The translations under genes and the position numbers were made by a program. The notes beneath the pieces were generated by a model, which was not told where the DNA came from, did no database searches, and saw only the letters and a program-made list of their open reading frames with translations. This document shows positions 48,113-58,742 of a stretch of 64,000 bases of DNA, piece after piece. This DNA is from Prorocentrum cordatum. Its lineage: Eukaryota > Sar > Dinophyceae > Prorocentrales > Prorocentraceae. Location of the stretch: positions 26,001 to 90,000 of the forward strand of contig CAUYUJ010018725.1 in assembly GCA_963575745.1 (NCBI GenBank). Direction: 5' to 3'. How positions within the stretch are numbered: position 1 is the first letter of the stretch; each line of letters starts with the position of its first letter.

Positions 48113-48920
48113 GCCGAATATTGCGAAAGGCGGGTCCGTCTTGATTTGTTCAATGCGTCGCATCTCTGAGCCCATCTCGCCATCGCTGCCGCCCTGCAGG
48201 AGTCGGAAGCCGGGCAAGGGCTGCTAAATCCGTGGCTGCTAAAATCGACCTCCGGGAAGTTGGCTCCGTCCTTCCGGGAAGAAGCCCGCTGACCGTTTCG
48301 CGTGCCGCGCCTCACCCCGGGAATTTGTTTTTTCTCTTCCGGGAGGGCCGTTTTCGCAGCCACGGCTTTAGCTGCCCTTGCCCAGCTTCCGAAGGAGGCC
48401 GCCCGCCTGGGCCGCGCGGGCGCAGAAGGAGGAGGAGGAGGAGGAGGATAAAGGGGCCCCAGGACACACAAATAAATACACACAAATAAAAAGATTCCCC
48501 ATATTTTCCTATATTTTCTGGGTTTTTGTCTCCCCGCCCAACTCCCATATTTTCCCATATTTTCTGGGGAATCGACGATTAATTGTGTCTGTGTGTTTTT
48601 TCCTCTCCTGAGAGGAGGAGGAGGAGGAGGAGGAGGAGGAGGGAGTGAGGAGGAGGAGGAGGAGGAAGAGGAGGGAGTGAGGAGGGAGGAGGAGGAGGGA
48701 GTGAGGAGGGATTTCAGCTGCCCTCGCCCCGCTTCCGCAGGAGGCCGCCCGCCTGGGCCGCGCGGGCGCGGGCGCGGGCGCGGCGCCGCCTCGCCGCGCC
48801 GAGCCTCGCCCCGGCCGCCGCGCGGGGCGCGGCCTCCGCGGGCTGCCTCGCCGCCTGGGCGTCGCACTCGCTGCGGGCCGGGCGCCTCCAGGCCTTGGCG
48901 GGCCGCCGCTCGCCCGGGGA
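48113..48920. other. Intergenic with GGA tracts
   Basis: GGA repeats at 48425-48450 and 48612-48710, and a direct repeat of CCATATTTTCC(T/C)ATATTTTCTGGG at about 48498 and 48545. The block TTTCAGCTGCCCTCGCCC.GCTTCCG.AGGAGGCCGCCCGCC occurs near 48367 and 48713. No gene is supported. Confidence 0.4.
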
Positions 48921-49354
48921 GGGAGCGGGGAGCGACCGTCCCGGCATTCCTATAGTCATACCACGAAATTTTCTTTCGGGGGCGGACAAGAGGGGGATGA
49001 TGACTAGGGGGGGGGGATATCATGGCGTGGGCCATGATATCTCCCCAGATCTCAGGGCGCCTCTTCTTATTTCTTTACGTCCCTGGCCCCCCCGCTGGAC
49101 GGCGCACATGTTGCCGGTCATGATTTGCCCCCCCCCCCCCCTGGACACCCTCTTCTTGGCCGCTCCCGATTCTTAGAACCCAAAAATGTTCTGAGGACAA
49201 AAACAAGGTTTCTTAGAGCATAAGCCCGATGTGTTAAAAACAATACAGACTCCGCCAGAAATGTTCTGAGAACATTTCGTGGAAGCCACGAGCGGTTCTT
49301 AGAACATTGTTTGGTAGGGCTACAGGCGAGCCTGGACGCTTCGTCACTGCTTGA
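48921..49354 (-). mobile_element. Family A introner-type element, copy 4, split by family B
   Basis: The reverse complement of the other A copies: GACCGTCCCGGCATTCCTATAGTCATACCACGAAA on the left side and GAACATTGTTTGGTAGGG, GGCGAGCCTGGACGCTTCG, CACTGCTTGA on the right. Flanks GGGGA and GAGGA differ at one base. It is interrupted at 48976-49169. Confidence 0.75.
48976..49169 (+). mobile_element. Family B TIR element inserted in family A, exact 5-bp TSD
   Basis: The ends TCGGGGGCGGACAAGAGGGG and, inverted, TCGGGAGCGGCCAAGAAGAG match at most positions. TTCTT is present on both sides (48971-48975 and 49170-49174) but once in uninterrupted A copies. The interior matches 27710-27874, including CATGGCGTGGGCCATGATAT. 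Confidence 0.85.
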
Positions 49355-49419
49355 GAGGAGGAACGAGCCCGAGCCCCTCGAGTAGTGAGAAAATCTGGAC
49401 GTGAGGTGTTTCGCCATGT

Positions 49420-49525
49420 TCGGTCTTTTTGGGGGCCCTTACGGGGCCATGGGGCCGTCACAAACAGGACTCGGGAGGAAAGACTGGTCCTGGGGAGTGG
49501 GTCGAGACCTCGGGGGCTGGGCGCT
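49420..49525 (+). repeat. Dispersed repeat, family U copy 3
   Basis: GGGGCC.TGGGGCCGTCACAAA, GACTCGGGA and CTGGTCCTGGGGA then GGTCGAGACCTCGGGGG; parallel to 49725-49830. Confidence 0.5.
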
Positions 49526-49554
49526 TCCAGGTCGGGCTGGCCACTCGCTAGAGG

Positions 49555-49665
49555 AGGATCGAGAATCGAGGATCGAGGGTCGAGGATCGAGGCTCGAGGC
49601 TCGAGGGTCGAGGGTCGAGGATCGAGGATCGAGGGTCGAGGATCGAGGATCGAGGATCTCAGAGG
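49555..49665 (+). repeat. CGAGGATCGAGGGT minisatellite, 7-bp unit
   Basis: About 14 units of CGAGGAT, CGAGGGT or CGAGGCT. Confidence 0.85.
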
Positions 49666-49724
49666 GGAGGAAAAGGTGGCCATACCCCAGACCCCATCGC
49701 GATGTGAACCAAAATCACGGCGGG

Positions 49725-49830
49725 AGGGCCTCGGGGGGCCCTTCCCGGGCCTCGGGACCGTCAAAAGACGACTCAGAATGAAGAACCCGTCCTGGGGAAG
49801 GGGTCCAGACCTCTGGGGGTCGACATTGTG
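49725..49830 (+). repeat. Dispersed repeat, family U copy 4
   Basis: GGCCTCGGGACCGTCAAAAG, GACTCAGAATGAAGAACC and GTCCTGGGGAAGGGGTCCAG; same order as copy 3, about 300 bp away in direct orientation. Confidence 0.55.
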
Positions 49831-49849
49831 GAAAAATCACGACGTCGGG

Positions 49850-50371
49850 GGTCGGGGACCGCTACCTTTCCCTCGTGGTCCCTTTGTTGGGCCTCCTGGG
49901 AGGCCCTCGTCGCCACCGCTGGATTCGCTTCGAAATCCTGGTCACAACGCACCCAGGGAGAGGTCCAGGGAGTAGCGGTATCGGTGCCGTTGTTTTCTCC
50001 CCACTTCGGATAGTTGAGCACGGAAGCGTTCGTTCGTCTTGGATTGAGTGTACGTCGGCGAATAGAGCCCAATGGCGCCAGATAGCGCCCAACAGCGCCC
50101 AGTAGCGCCGAATGGCGCTCACAGGGCGCCCAATAGCGAGTATCGGTGCCCAGCAGCGCCGTGTGAGGGAGATGCATCATGTCGGCTTTGCGCGCGATTG
50201 GGCGCCGCTGTGATGGCCAAAGGCTTCCGCGGTTTGTTTTCTAACAGCCGACCGCTGGGCGACCTCAGATACCGATCGCGCTGCTCGTCCTGGCAGGCCC
50301 TCGCCGCCACGGCTTGATTCTTCTCGCGAGGCTGGTCAGAACGCACCCTGGGAGAGGTCGAGTTGTGGCAC
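49850..50371 (+). repeat. Block of family T (two copies) and family H
   Basis: T copies: 49850-49990 (GGTCACAACGCACCCAGGGAG, AGTAGCGGTATCGGTGCCG) and 50250-50370 (CGCCGCCACGGCTTGAT, GGTCAGAACGCACCCTGGGAG). Between them 50045-50215 is a family H copy (CAATGGCGCC, ATAGCGCCCAACAGCGCC, GAGGGAGATGCATCATGT, TTGCGCGCGATTGGGCGCC). No gene is supported. Confidence 0.6.
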
Positions 50372-50947
50372 TTGTGACTACTTTTTGCCCCCCAGTGCCC
50401 CGCCGTGACTGGTGGCGGCAAAATCTCGGCCCTTAGCTTTTTGTGTGTGTGTGGTGGGGGGGGGGCCTCGGCTTCAGCACCCCTCCCGAGAGATCGTCGG
50501 CTCGAAGGGTTCCCTCAGGGAGGTGCGGAACACGGCTGCCGCAGTCGCGGCCGCGCGGCAGGTGGCCAGCGACATGCAGGTGATCCACACGGCCGTGTGA
50601 GCTCGAGGGTGGCGCAGACGCGGGAGGCCTGCCCGGTCGTGGAGGTGGCGCGCGCGCAGTGGCTGCAAAAGTTTGGACAAGCTGTTCAGTGCAAGCTCAC
50701 CCGTTGTACGCGCTGAACAGTCTGAACACCAGCTTCGAGCATCCTTGCCGCTTCAGCGAGCTGGGCACACGCTAACGCAGCCGTGTGGACCAGTTGCAGG
50801 TTCGACACAAGCTAGACACCAAACTAACCACCGAAGGGCCCTCTCTGCCTCTTTGCTGTGTTGCGGGAAGCGCGGAACCATTCTCACCGTGATGTGGAGG
50901 GAAATTTGGCGGGGCAGAAGCGCTCGGGATAGTCGAACATATTCATC
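50372..50947. other. Intergenic, no recognised gene
   Basis: Mixed composition. Short open frames without recognised domains. Confidence 0.3.
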
Positions 50948-50997
50948 TTTGATACCTATACGACCACCCGTCGGGTGATAAGGAGGTTCGGGGGGGG
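50948..50997 (+). repeat. Family K short repeat, copy 2
   Basis: ACCTATACGACCACCCGTCGG, GTGATAAGGAGGTTCGG and a G run, as at 34598. Confidence 0.5.
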
Positions 50998-50999
50998 GA

Positions 51000-51255
51000 G
51001 GAACCATCGTGTCACTCGATCGGTCTCACTATCGATCTCACTATCGGTCTCACTATCGGCCTCGCACGATCGATCTCATTCGATCGATCTCACAATCGAT
51101 CTCACTCGATCTATTTCATTCGATCGATCTCACAATCGATCCGACTACCGGTCACACAATCGATATCAGGATCCATCTCATTATCGATATCACAACCGAT
51201 CTCACATTCGGTCTCACTAACGATCTCACTACCGATATTCCAAACGATCGTTCGA
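51000..51255 (+). repeat. TCACTATCGATC minisatellite
   Basis: Repeats of TCTCAC(T/A)(A/C)TCGATC with a period of 10-12 bp. Confidence 0.8.
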
Positions 51256-51317
51256 TCAACGTCATCATCAGCATCTTCAACATCAGCGCCATCAACGTGA
51301 TCAACAACAACATCATC

Positions 51318-51349
<32 letters not shown>

Positions 51350-52161
51350 CATCATCATCGGGACACCATCATCATCACCTCATCACCTCATCACCATCAT
51401 CATCAGCATCATCATCATCACCATCAACATCATCATCGGGACATCAGCATCGTCACCATCATCATCATCATGAACATCATTATCATTGGGACACCATCAT
51501 CATTATCGGAACACCACCCTCATCATCATCATCGTCTTATCATCGTGAGCAGCCTTATCAACTTAATCATTATCGGGGCACCATCATCATCAGCAACATC
51601 ATCATCCTTGGGACACCATCACCATCGTCACCATCATCATCATCATCATCATCACCATTGTCATCATCACCATCATTGCGGCACCATCAACATCATCAAC
51701 ATCAGCATCATCATCATCGCCATCATCGGGCCACCATCATGAAAATCATCAGCATCACCTCATCATCATCCTCATCATCAGCATCATCATCATCGGGACA
51801 CCATTATCGTCATCATCATCGTCACCATCATCATCATCATCGACACCATCATCATCGCCATCATCATCGACCGCACCATCATCAGCGTCATCATCAGCAT
51901 TATCGGGACTCCATCCTCATCAACTTCTTCATCATCATCCCCACCTCATCGTCATTTCATCATCATCAACAACATCAGGATTATCAGCATCAACATCATC
52001 GTCGGGGCACCATCATCATCAGCAACATTAGCATCATCAATATCATCATCGGGGCACCATCGTCACCACCATCACCATCATCCTCAACACCATCGTCAAC
52101 ATCATCATCATCATCGGGACACCATCATCATCACCACCATCATCATCATCAACGTCATCGA

Positions 52162-52235
<74 letters not shown>
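51256..52235 (+). repeat. CAT microsatellite with GGGACACCATCATCATC higher-order units
   Basis: Nearly 1 kb of CAT/CAC triplets. Every 40-120 bp it is interrupted by CGGGACACCATCATCAT or CGGGGCACCATC. His, Ile, Ser and Asp/Met frames are artefacts. Confidence 0.88.
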
Positions 52236-52237
<2 letters not shown>

Positions 52238-52520
52238 GGGACACCGACGGGACACCGCGGGCCACCGGCCCCCAGAAAAGAATCATTTGGTCTGGCCGCG
52301 CCTCAGCAGGAGGCGGGACACCGGCGGGACACCGCGGGCCACCGGCCCCCGGAAAGGAGTCATTTGGTCCGGCCGCGCCTCAGCTGAAAGGAATCATTTT
52401 GCCCGCCCACGCAGCTTCGCCTCGCCCGCACGCACGGCACGCACGAAGACGAAACCTGAACCGATTTCCTGGTAGGGGGGCTCTCCGTTCCACTTCGATC
52501 TCACCCCCTCACCTCCGATG
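52236..52520 (+). repeat. GGGACACCG repeat passing into family L copy 2
   Basis: GGGACACCGCGGGCCACCGG occurs at about 52247 and 52328, then CAGCTTCGCCTCGCCCGCACG, CCGATTTCCTGG and CTCTCCGTTCCACTTCGATC match 36241-36350. Confidence 0.65.
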
Positions 52521-53223
52521 ACCAGGAGCGCGAAGCGGTTTTGGTTTTCCAAGGATTCCAGAAGGCGGTGTCGCGTGAGACATTCCTCAACAACAGTGGC
52601 AGTGATTTGAAGGAGTTGTCGTTGAAAGCTTGCCCCTTTCGCTGCAAGGGGTGTGCAAAATAATCAGCTGCCCGCGGCAAGTCCCCCCACCATGCCAGCC
52701 CAGCATTCAGTGTGGCGGCCGTGCGAGGGGGCAAGGGAGCTCGTCACGTGTGACACCTCGCGTCTCCAGGCTTGCGGAGCCGCGATCGTGAGGAGAAGGA
52801 GGACGAGCAGGAGGGGGAACAGGACAGGGAAGAGGAAAACCGTCACGCTTGACACCTTGCGTCTTCATCACTGTCTGAGCAGCTCTCGTGGAACTTGGTT
52901 GGGCCGTCTTGCGCTGTCTTGACCTCCTTTGAGGCAGTCTTTGGGGTCCCGTGGGGCCCTTTTGGGCCGTATTTGGAGAAAGGTTCAGATCCCAGCGGGG
53001 TTCAGATCCAAACAGGATGGTCCAGATCCCAACGGGTCTAAACACCAGAACGGGTCAGATCCCAACGAAGGCCACTTGAGTTTCCAAGCGCTGCATGGGC
53101 GCCCTGGCTTCGTGGAAGATTCCTTTGGGCTCGTCTCGGGCTTGCTGTCTGGCGGATTCCCCAGAGTTTCCTGCATGATTTTCCAATAATCTCCGAAGAT
53201 TTCCGAGAAGGCCCAAATCCTTA
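52521..53223. other. Intergenic, no recognised gene
   Basis: Contains a short TTGGGCCGTCTTGCG-type repeat (52890-52990) and repeated (A/G)(G/C)ATCCCAACGGGTC/GTTCAGATCC words (52985-53070). No gene is supported. Confidence 0.35.
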
Positions 53224-53347
53224 GCGTCGCTCGGACGTGTGCATCTTTTCCCGGCGAAGTCCCTCGAGGAGCATATTGGATCAGGTCTCGAAAGAATACA
53301 CGCACGAAGCCGAAACATGCACGTGGAATGGAGGCCCGAACGATAGC
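53224..53347 (+). mobile_element. Family P short TIR element, copy 3
   Basis: Left GCGTCGCTCGGACGTGTGCA, right GGAGGCCCGAACGATAGC (decayed inverted end). It shares CGGCGA.GTCC.TCGAGGAGCAT and ACATGCACGTGGAATG with 11071-11195. Confidence 0.65.
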
Positions 53348-53935
53348 AAGCAAAGGATTCCTGACGCATTCCTGAAGTACTGCTGATGAGTCCCTGAAGG
53401 ATGCCATGAGGTTCCTTAGGATCCTTGAGGATTCGCGAGGTTTCCCAGGAATCCTGAAGGATTTCCCCGGATGGATTCGTGAAGATTCCTAGAGGGTCCC
53501 TGAAAGGGGTCCCAATCAGTTCTGCAGGGCTCCCGCGGATTGGATTCCTGCGGATTCCTGAAGAGTTCCTGAAGGAGTTCTGCCCTGAGGGGTTCCTGAA
53601 GGGTTCCCGGGGATTCTTGAGATTTCCTCCGGGTCCTGAGTGATGCCTGCAGGATTCTTAGGATCACTGAGAATTCCTGCGGGATTCCTTCAGATTCCTA
53701 GGTGATTCCTGAAGATTTCGTCTGGCCCCCGAGGATTCCTGAGGATTTCTGGGGGGTCCTTCTGGTTTCCTGAGGATCCAGGAATGATTCTTGATGGATT
53801 CCTGAGGGGCTTGGGCTCTTTCCGAAGGGTTCTTGAACGGTTCAAGGAGAGGCTTCCTGAGCATGTCTGGCGGATGCCTGGATACTCATGAGGGGTTCTG
53901 AGGGTTCCTGAGGGGTCCCTGCGAATTCCAGGGGT
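53348..53935 (+). repeat. Degenerate GGATTCCTGAAG minisatellite
   Basis: Dozens of variants of (G/T)GATTCCTGA(A/G)G with a period of about 12-40 bp over almost 600 bp. Reverse frames read Pro-Gln-Glu-Ser runs and are not genes. Confidence 0.75.
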
Positions 53936-54250
53936 TGCCTGCGGTGTTTCCAGTATACGCGCTGAGTGTTTGTAGGCCGTCCAACGCTACATTGGAAACG
54001 CGTGCGGATTCCATTGCTGTTGTTTTTGTTGTGCGTCGCGTGTACGTTTCGCATGCGTGTTGTTTACGTGTTGTATGTGCTTATATATATATATATGTAT
54101 ATCCGTAAGGGCTTCGCCCCCTGCCGCCGGCCCCCTCTCTCGGAGAATGGGCCATGGAAGAGCTAAGTCATGAGGCCTTGGCGCTGTCGTGAAGCAGTAT
54201 CGAAACTTCATGCGAAGCCGATTCGCAATCAGCAAAACCAACTGATCACA
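53936..54250. other. Unique spacer with a short TA run
   Basis: TATATATATATATGTATAT at about 54082-54100. No gene. Confidence 0.35.
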
Positions 54251-54374
54251 AGAGGGGTTACCACACCTGGCGATTGGTAAGACGTGTATGGTTTACGGGC
54301 TTGGTTACCACACCTTGCGATTAAAGGGCCGAGGGAGTTCTCGCAGTTTGGGTTACCACGCCTTGCGATGGATG
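54251..54374 (+). repeat. Three spaced copies of GGTTACCACACCTTGCGAT
   Basis: Near-identical 19-mers start at about 54257, 54303 and 54352, spaced 46-49 bp, leading into the 73-bp satellite. Confidence 0.75.
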
Positions 54375-54967
54375 TGCGTGAAGGGTGGCACCGAATTTCA
54401 GAAATGTGGCAAATCCCCTGTGTTTTTGGACCCTGACCCCGCGGATCTGCGTGAGGGGTGGCACCGAATTTCAGAAATGTGGCAAATCCCATGTGTTTTT
54501 GGACCCTGACCCCGCGGATCTGCGTGAGGGGTGGCACCGAATTTCAGAAATGTGGCAAATCCCATGTGTTTTTGGACCCTGACCCCGCGGATCTGCGTGA
54601 GGGGTGGCACCGAATTTCAGAAATGTGGCAAATCCCCTGTGTTTTTGGACCCTGACCCCGCGGATCTGCGTGAGGGGTGGCACCGAATTTCAGAAATGTG
54701 GCAAATCCCCTGTGTTTTTGGACCCTGACCCCGCGGATCTGCGTGAGGGGTGGCACCGAATTTCAGAAATGTGGCAAATCCCATGTGTTTTTGGACCCTG
54801 ACCCCGCGGATCTGCGTGAGGGGTGGCACCGAATTTCAGAAATGTGGCAAATCCCATGTGTTTTTGGACCCTGACCCCGCGGATCTGCGTAGGGGTGGCA
54901 CCGAATTTCAGAAATGTGGCAAACCCCTTGTGTTGTTGGACCCTGACCCCGCGGATCTGCGTGAGGG
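54375..54967 (+). repeat. 73-bp satellite, 8 copies plus partial
   Basis: The unit runs GTGAGGGGTGGCACCGAATT, TCAGAAATGTGGCAAATCCC, (C/A)TGTGTTTTTGGACCCTGAC, CCCGCGGATCTGC. The copies are nearly identical; variation is mostly one C/A site, and the last full copy has a 1-bp deletion and several changes. 73 is not a multiple of three, so overlapping frames in all phases are open by chance of the sequence. Confidence 0.95.
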
Positions 54968-55327
54968 GTGTCGATTTCGAGCCCCCCCCAGCAAGTCAGA
55001 CAATGCGCCCAGGGGGTGCTAAAAATCTGGTTTGGGCCTCCCCCCCCCTCGCGCGGTCAATCAACGAGTTACAGTAACCAGCAATAAGTCAACTAGTTAC
55101 AGTAACCAGCAAGAGGCAGAACTGCAACGCTGGAAACTACAAGCTACAACTGGTATAGGAAACTGCGAACCTCGCTCCTACAGCCTGGTGGCCCCACAAG
55201 GGGGCCGGCGGAGATACATACATAGATACATATATATATATATATATATATATAAGCACCTCTTGGCTCTGGCGATTGCGGCGGGGCTGGTGGAGGCACC
55301 AGGTGGGCGCCAAATGTCCGCCACACG
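54968..55327. repeat. Direct repeat and TA microsatellite before the second LINE
   Basis: AGTTACAGTAACCAGCAA occurs twice (about 55070 and 55096). TA repeat at about 55225-55252. Otherwise unique. Confidence 0.6.
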
Positions 55328-57703
55328 ATGAGGGCACCGCCGCGGCCGTGCTCCCGAGGGAGCCGTGGCATGATGGCCGCTCGAGTGTCCTTCCTTTCGC
55401 TCGCGGTCTTCAACCCATTCAGTCTCGTGGGCACTCGCGGCGAGGAGGTCAGCGCACAGCTCAAGCAAGTGCACATCGTCGCATGCCCTGGCACAAAGAT
55501 CCCGAAACATCCTCACAGTGCTCATCACACTCAGAACTACGATCACCACATGGCCATTCACTTCGGCTACGGCAGGCCCAGCATGCACATCAACAACTCA
55601 GCGGGCTGCGCGATTCTCCTGAACTCGAGGTTCAAGACCAGACACGTCAAGGACATCACATGCCCCCCCCAGGAACTACTTGGACGTGGGGGCGCCATCA
55701 CTCTCGAGCAGGGCGCGACCAAGCTCAAGATCATCGTAGCATACTCACCACCTGCCCCATGGGATAAGAAGAAGGTCCCGCAGTGGAGGGCCACAATGAC
55801 GAAGCTAGCAGCATGGGTACACACAGAGCTGCTGTCCACACCATCGAGATTCACCCCGATCGTCATGATGGACCTGAACGATAGATTCGCCACGGGACCC
55901 GACGGCGACGAGACGGTCGGCTCCTTCCCTACTGGTCGCGAAGGAGAAGCGGGCAAACTATATCATATGAACATGCTCAACAATTACATGGCGGTGGCGA
56001 ACACTTATTATCAGACGGGCCCCACATACGTGGGCAGATTCCCCTCGGTCACGGAGTACATTTTCATGCCCACTGGCCTGATCTCACGAATTCAGAGCTG
56101 CCGAGTTTGGAACCATTCTGCCTATGCTCTTCAGATTTCAAGAAAGTTCAAGGATCACAAGCCCCTCGTCATCAAGATCAAGGCACCCCCATCATGCCAT
56201 ACGGAGGGCACGGCGATCCAGCATTTCGACCGAGACGCACTGGCACTGGATCTGAAGGAAGGCAATAGACGTGAAGAGTTTCTCAGAAGCCTCGAGGACC
56301 AGCTGACGACCCACGCGGAGTTGCTCGACACCTACCTGGACTACGAAGACGGCACATATCACTGGGGACTCACCATGCAGTGCTTTCGTGACGCGGCCTT
56401 GGAACATTTCTCATTGCAAGTACGACGGCCACAATGGTATAAGGAGACTCGCGCCGAAAAACTCACTAAGCTAAAACAACGAGCCGACCTTCGTATTCAG
56501 CGGTCTCAGATGGAAGATGCCAATTCATTGGAAGAGGAGATCGAAAACTTGGACACACACATCCGCGACCTCAGCAAGAAACTTACTCGACACATCAAGG
56601 ACACCAATCACAAGTACACAGAGATTCAGTGTGAAGACTTATGGCAGGCATGGCGTGATCGACGGCTCGCAGAATGTCATCGAGTCACCAAAGGCATGCT
56701 ACGACACCGACTACGAGCACGACGGCGATTCTATGGCATATTACCGAGCAGCAGACCGAGCACCTACCAGTGGCAACAGTTCTTGGAACGACCAGGTGCT
56801 GAAGGAGGCTTACTCGCAGTACCAGCACCAGTTCACGTACCGACACGTGCCGAACTCCTACCAGCGCCGTCTAATATAGGATGCAGGCCAAATGCCAGCT
56901 CGATTGCCCTCGGGGATCTAGGTTCCGTGCCGCCTCGTCGCCTCTCTCATGTGCTGGATGCCTCGGATCCCCAGGTCCAGGTCCCGCCAGGCCAGGAGGC
57001 CCACTCACGGAGGCGCCGCGACCCTCTTGGGACCACGCCCGCCTTGGGTCCACCACGGCACTACAATCAAGGCATGGATGAAGCAGAGGCCTCGTTCGAT
57101 GATATGATGAACCAAGACGAGCCCGACATGCCTTTCGAAATGGGCCCACCTATGCCTATGCCGAGCACACCACCTCCTACGGCACCGAGTGCAGCTACTT
57201 CGGCTTCGAATATCACGCCCGCGCCCAGATCGGCAAACCGGGGCCTCCAGCTCAACTTCATCACCGAGGCCGTCGACGAGCTGGCAGCAGTCACGAAACT
57301 CTTGGGCAAGGCAAAAAGACGGAAATATGCGCCTCCTTTCGCGGTCCCAGCAGAAGTATTACTCATGGTACTCCAACCTGAAGTACTACGACGACCAGGG
57401 CGAGCTCGAGGGGGGATCGGTGCTTCCAACGCGCCCGTCGCAGATGAAGACCCCTCTCGGCGAAAGCTCCAGCTGTCTCAACAGTATCGACTCGGGCAAT
57501 CGCGCCTACTCGCAGCTTTGGCCCACGTACGACAACATGACCGTGTACCGATGCAGGCTAACACTTCACACAGCCTTCAGTTAGACAAAGGCAAGATGCT
57601 CCCTGGGCCAAGCGGACTTCGACTCATACATTGCTTCGACGTCTTCTGGAGATGTTTTTTTCAGATATCTACGCGAACGAGGCTTCCCTTCTCCACCACC
57701 TGA
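55328..57703 (+). CDS. LINE ORF2-like protein, N-terminal EEP endonuclease part
   Basis: Start at ATG 55328; a second plausible start is the Met pair 14-15 codons on, just before the conserved strand VSFLSLAVFNPFSL (N29). Then GCAILLN, MMDLND (D182, N184), VTEYIF (an Asp-Tyr equivalent) and DHKPLVI (about residues 276-282) mark an endonuclease/exonuclease/phosphatase domain. The residue at the usual catalytic Glu position seems replaced (ACPGTKIP). A charged helical linker follows to about residue 500. After about 56870 the frame turns Pro/Ala rich and is probably no longer the native frame; neighbouring frames look as coding-like there, so introns or frameshifts are likely. Confidence 0.65.
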   Translation: MRAPPRPCSRGSRGMMAARVSFLSLAVFNPFSLVGTRGEEVSAQLKQVHIVACPGTKIPKHPHSAHHTQNYDHHMAIHFGYGRPSMHINNSAGCAILLNSRFKTRHVKDITCPPQELLGRGGAITLEQGATKLKIIVAYSPPAPWDKKKVPQWRATMTKLAAWVHTELLSTPSRFTPIVMMDLNDRFATGPDGDETVGSFPTGREGEAGKLYHMNMLNNYMAVANTYYQTGPTYVGRFPSVTEYIFMPTGLISRIQSCRVWNHSAYALQISRKFKDHKPLVIKIKAPPSCHTEGTAIQHFDRDALALDLKEGNRREEFLRSLEDQLTTHAELLDTYLDYEDGTYHWGLTMQCFRDAALEHFSLQVRRPQWYKETRAEKLTKLKQRADLRIQRSQMEDANSLEEEIENLDTHIRDLSKKLTRHIKDTNHKYTEIQCEDLWQAWRDRRLAECHRVTKGMLRHRLRARRRFYGILPSSRPSTYQWQQFLERPGAEGGLLAVPAPVHVPTRAELLPAPSNIGCRPNASSIALGDLGSVPPRRLSHVLDASDPQVQVPPGQEAHSRRRRDPLGTTPALGPPRHYNQGMDEAEASFDDMMNQDEPDMPFEMGPPMPMPSTPPPTAPSAATSASNITPAPRSANRGLQLNFITEAVDELAAVTKLLGKAKRRKYAPPFAVPAEVLLMVLQPEVLRRPGRARGGIGASNAPVADEDPSRRKLQLSQQYRLGQSRLLAALAHVRQHDRVPMQANTSHSLQLDKGKMLPGPSGLRLIHCFDVFWRCFFQISTRTRLPFSTT

Positions 57704-57746
57704 CTACGCCTATGGAGGTATTGCACACCGACGGCGAGAATATGGC

Positions 57747-58742
57747 ATGATCGTGACTCGAGTGATGGCTAGCAAGTTGCGCAAAGCAAAAGTTGCCTTC
57801 GCAGTTCGCTCTCACGATGGACGGAATGCCTTCGGGTGTACACAGCATGCCGCGATCGCAGAACACGTTCTTCCTGCATTCCGAGCAGGCGATCGGCAAC
57901 TCGTGCAGCAGCGCAGGAGCGAGTCCCAGACCATCGTCGACGCGAGCGACGGCGCGCTCCTGATGCGCAACAGGGAAGGAGGACTGATGGGATGCTCTAA
58001 CGAACCCGACGCCTTCATGAAGGTGCACAACGCGAAGCTGGAGGAATGGCGTGAATATACCAAGGCCACGATTTCCAACCTGATGTTACAATCATGCGCA
58101 CCAAAGTGGGACCCAGACGGACCAGTGCAGGATGCGTCTCGGCAGGTGTTCGTGGACGACATTTTGAAGTTTCACATCGCCATCAGGATCGGCACCAAGA
58201 AGCAGGCCATGGACGCACAGGGCAACCTTCACGACGCGACCACCACTGTGAACGACGCGCTGGCCATGATTATCGCGCGCGACCTGGACTCACTACGGCG
58301 ACATCTTCGGACGGGCGGATTTGGACTGAATGAATCTAAGGAGGAAATCGTTCACAGCATCCCCTCTAAGTTACAACACCGAGCATTCTTCGACGACAAC
58401 CGAATCAACTGCCGCAAGCTCACCGCCATGAAGCACGTGGGAGGCATGTTTGATGGAAAGGACACCTTCGGCGCAGAAAGAGATGCACGCCTACGAGCTG
58501 CTAATTCTGGATGGAGTCAGTATCATCACTTCTGGTTCAGTCGTGCTCCGAGACGACTAAAAAGATGGTTTTTTTCAGGCAGTGGTCTACGAGGCAGCGA
58601 TCAGTGGCGCCGGGGCTTACTACTTGCACACGACCGACTACAAAAAACTGGACACTACCCTGGGCAAGAAACTTCGTGCCATGCTGAAGGGCAAAGGCTG
58701 TATCCGCACCCGGGACCGCTACAAGTCGATATCGGCAGCTGA
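57747..58742 (+). CDS. LINE reverse transcriptase fragment
   Basis: The frame is open from 57585 (after a TAG) and the first ATG is 57747. Motif A-like SHDGRNAF (D24), motif B GLMGCSNEPDAF (79-90) and motif C VFVDDIL (D137, D138) are clear. RT motifs before A are poorly represented, so the fingers may be deleted or lie in another frame. At 58566-58572 a run of seven T shifts the frame; with six T it would continue into the next entry. Confidence 0.7.
   Translation: MIVTRVMASKLRKAKVAFAVRSHDGRNAFGCTQHAAIAEHVLPAFRAGDRQLVQQRRSESQTIVDASDGALLMRNREGGLMGCSNEPDAFMKVHNAKLEEWREYTKATISNLMLQSCAPKWDPDGPVQDASRQVFVDDILKFHIAIRIGTKKQAMDAQGNLHDATTTVNDALAMIIARDLDSLRRHLRTGGFGLNESKEEIVHSIPSKLQHRAFFDDNRINCRKLTAMKHVGGMFDGKDTFGAERDARLRAANSGWSQYHHFWFSRAPRRLKRWFFSGSGLRGSDQWRRGLLLAHDRLQKTGHYPGQETSCHAEGQRLYPHPGPLQVDIGS

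Noticed and set aside
54375-54967. CRISPR-like array
   Set aside because: The 73-bp units are contiguous with no variable spacers; it is a satellite.
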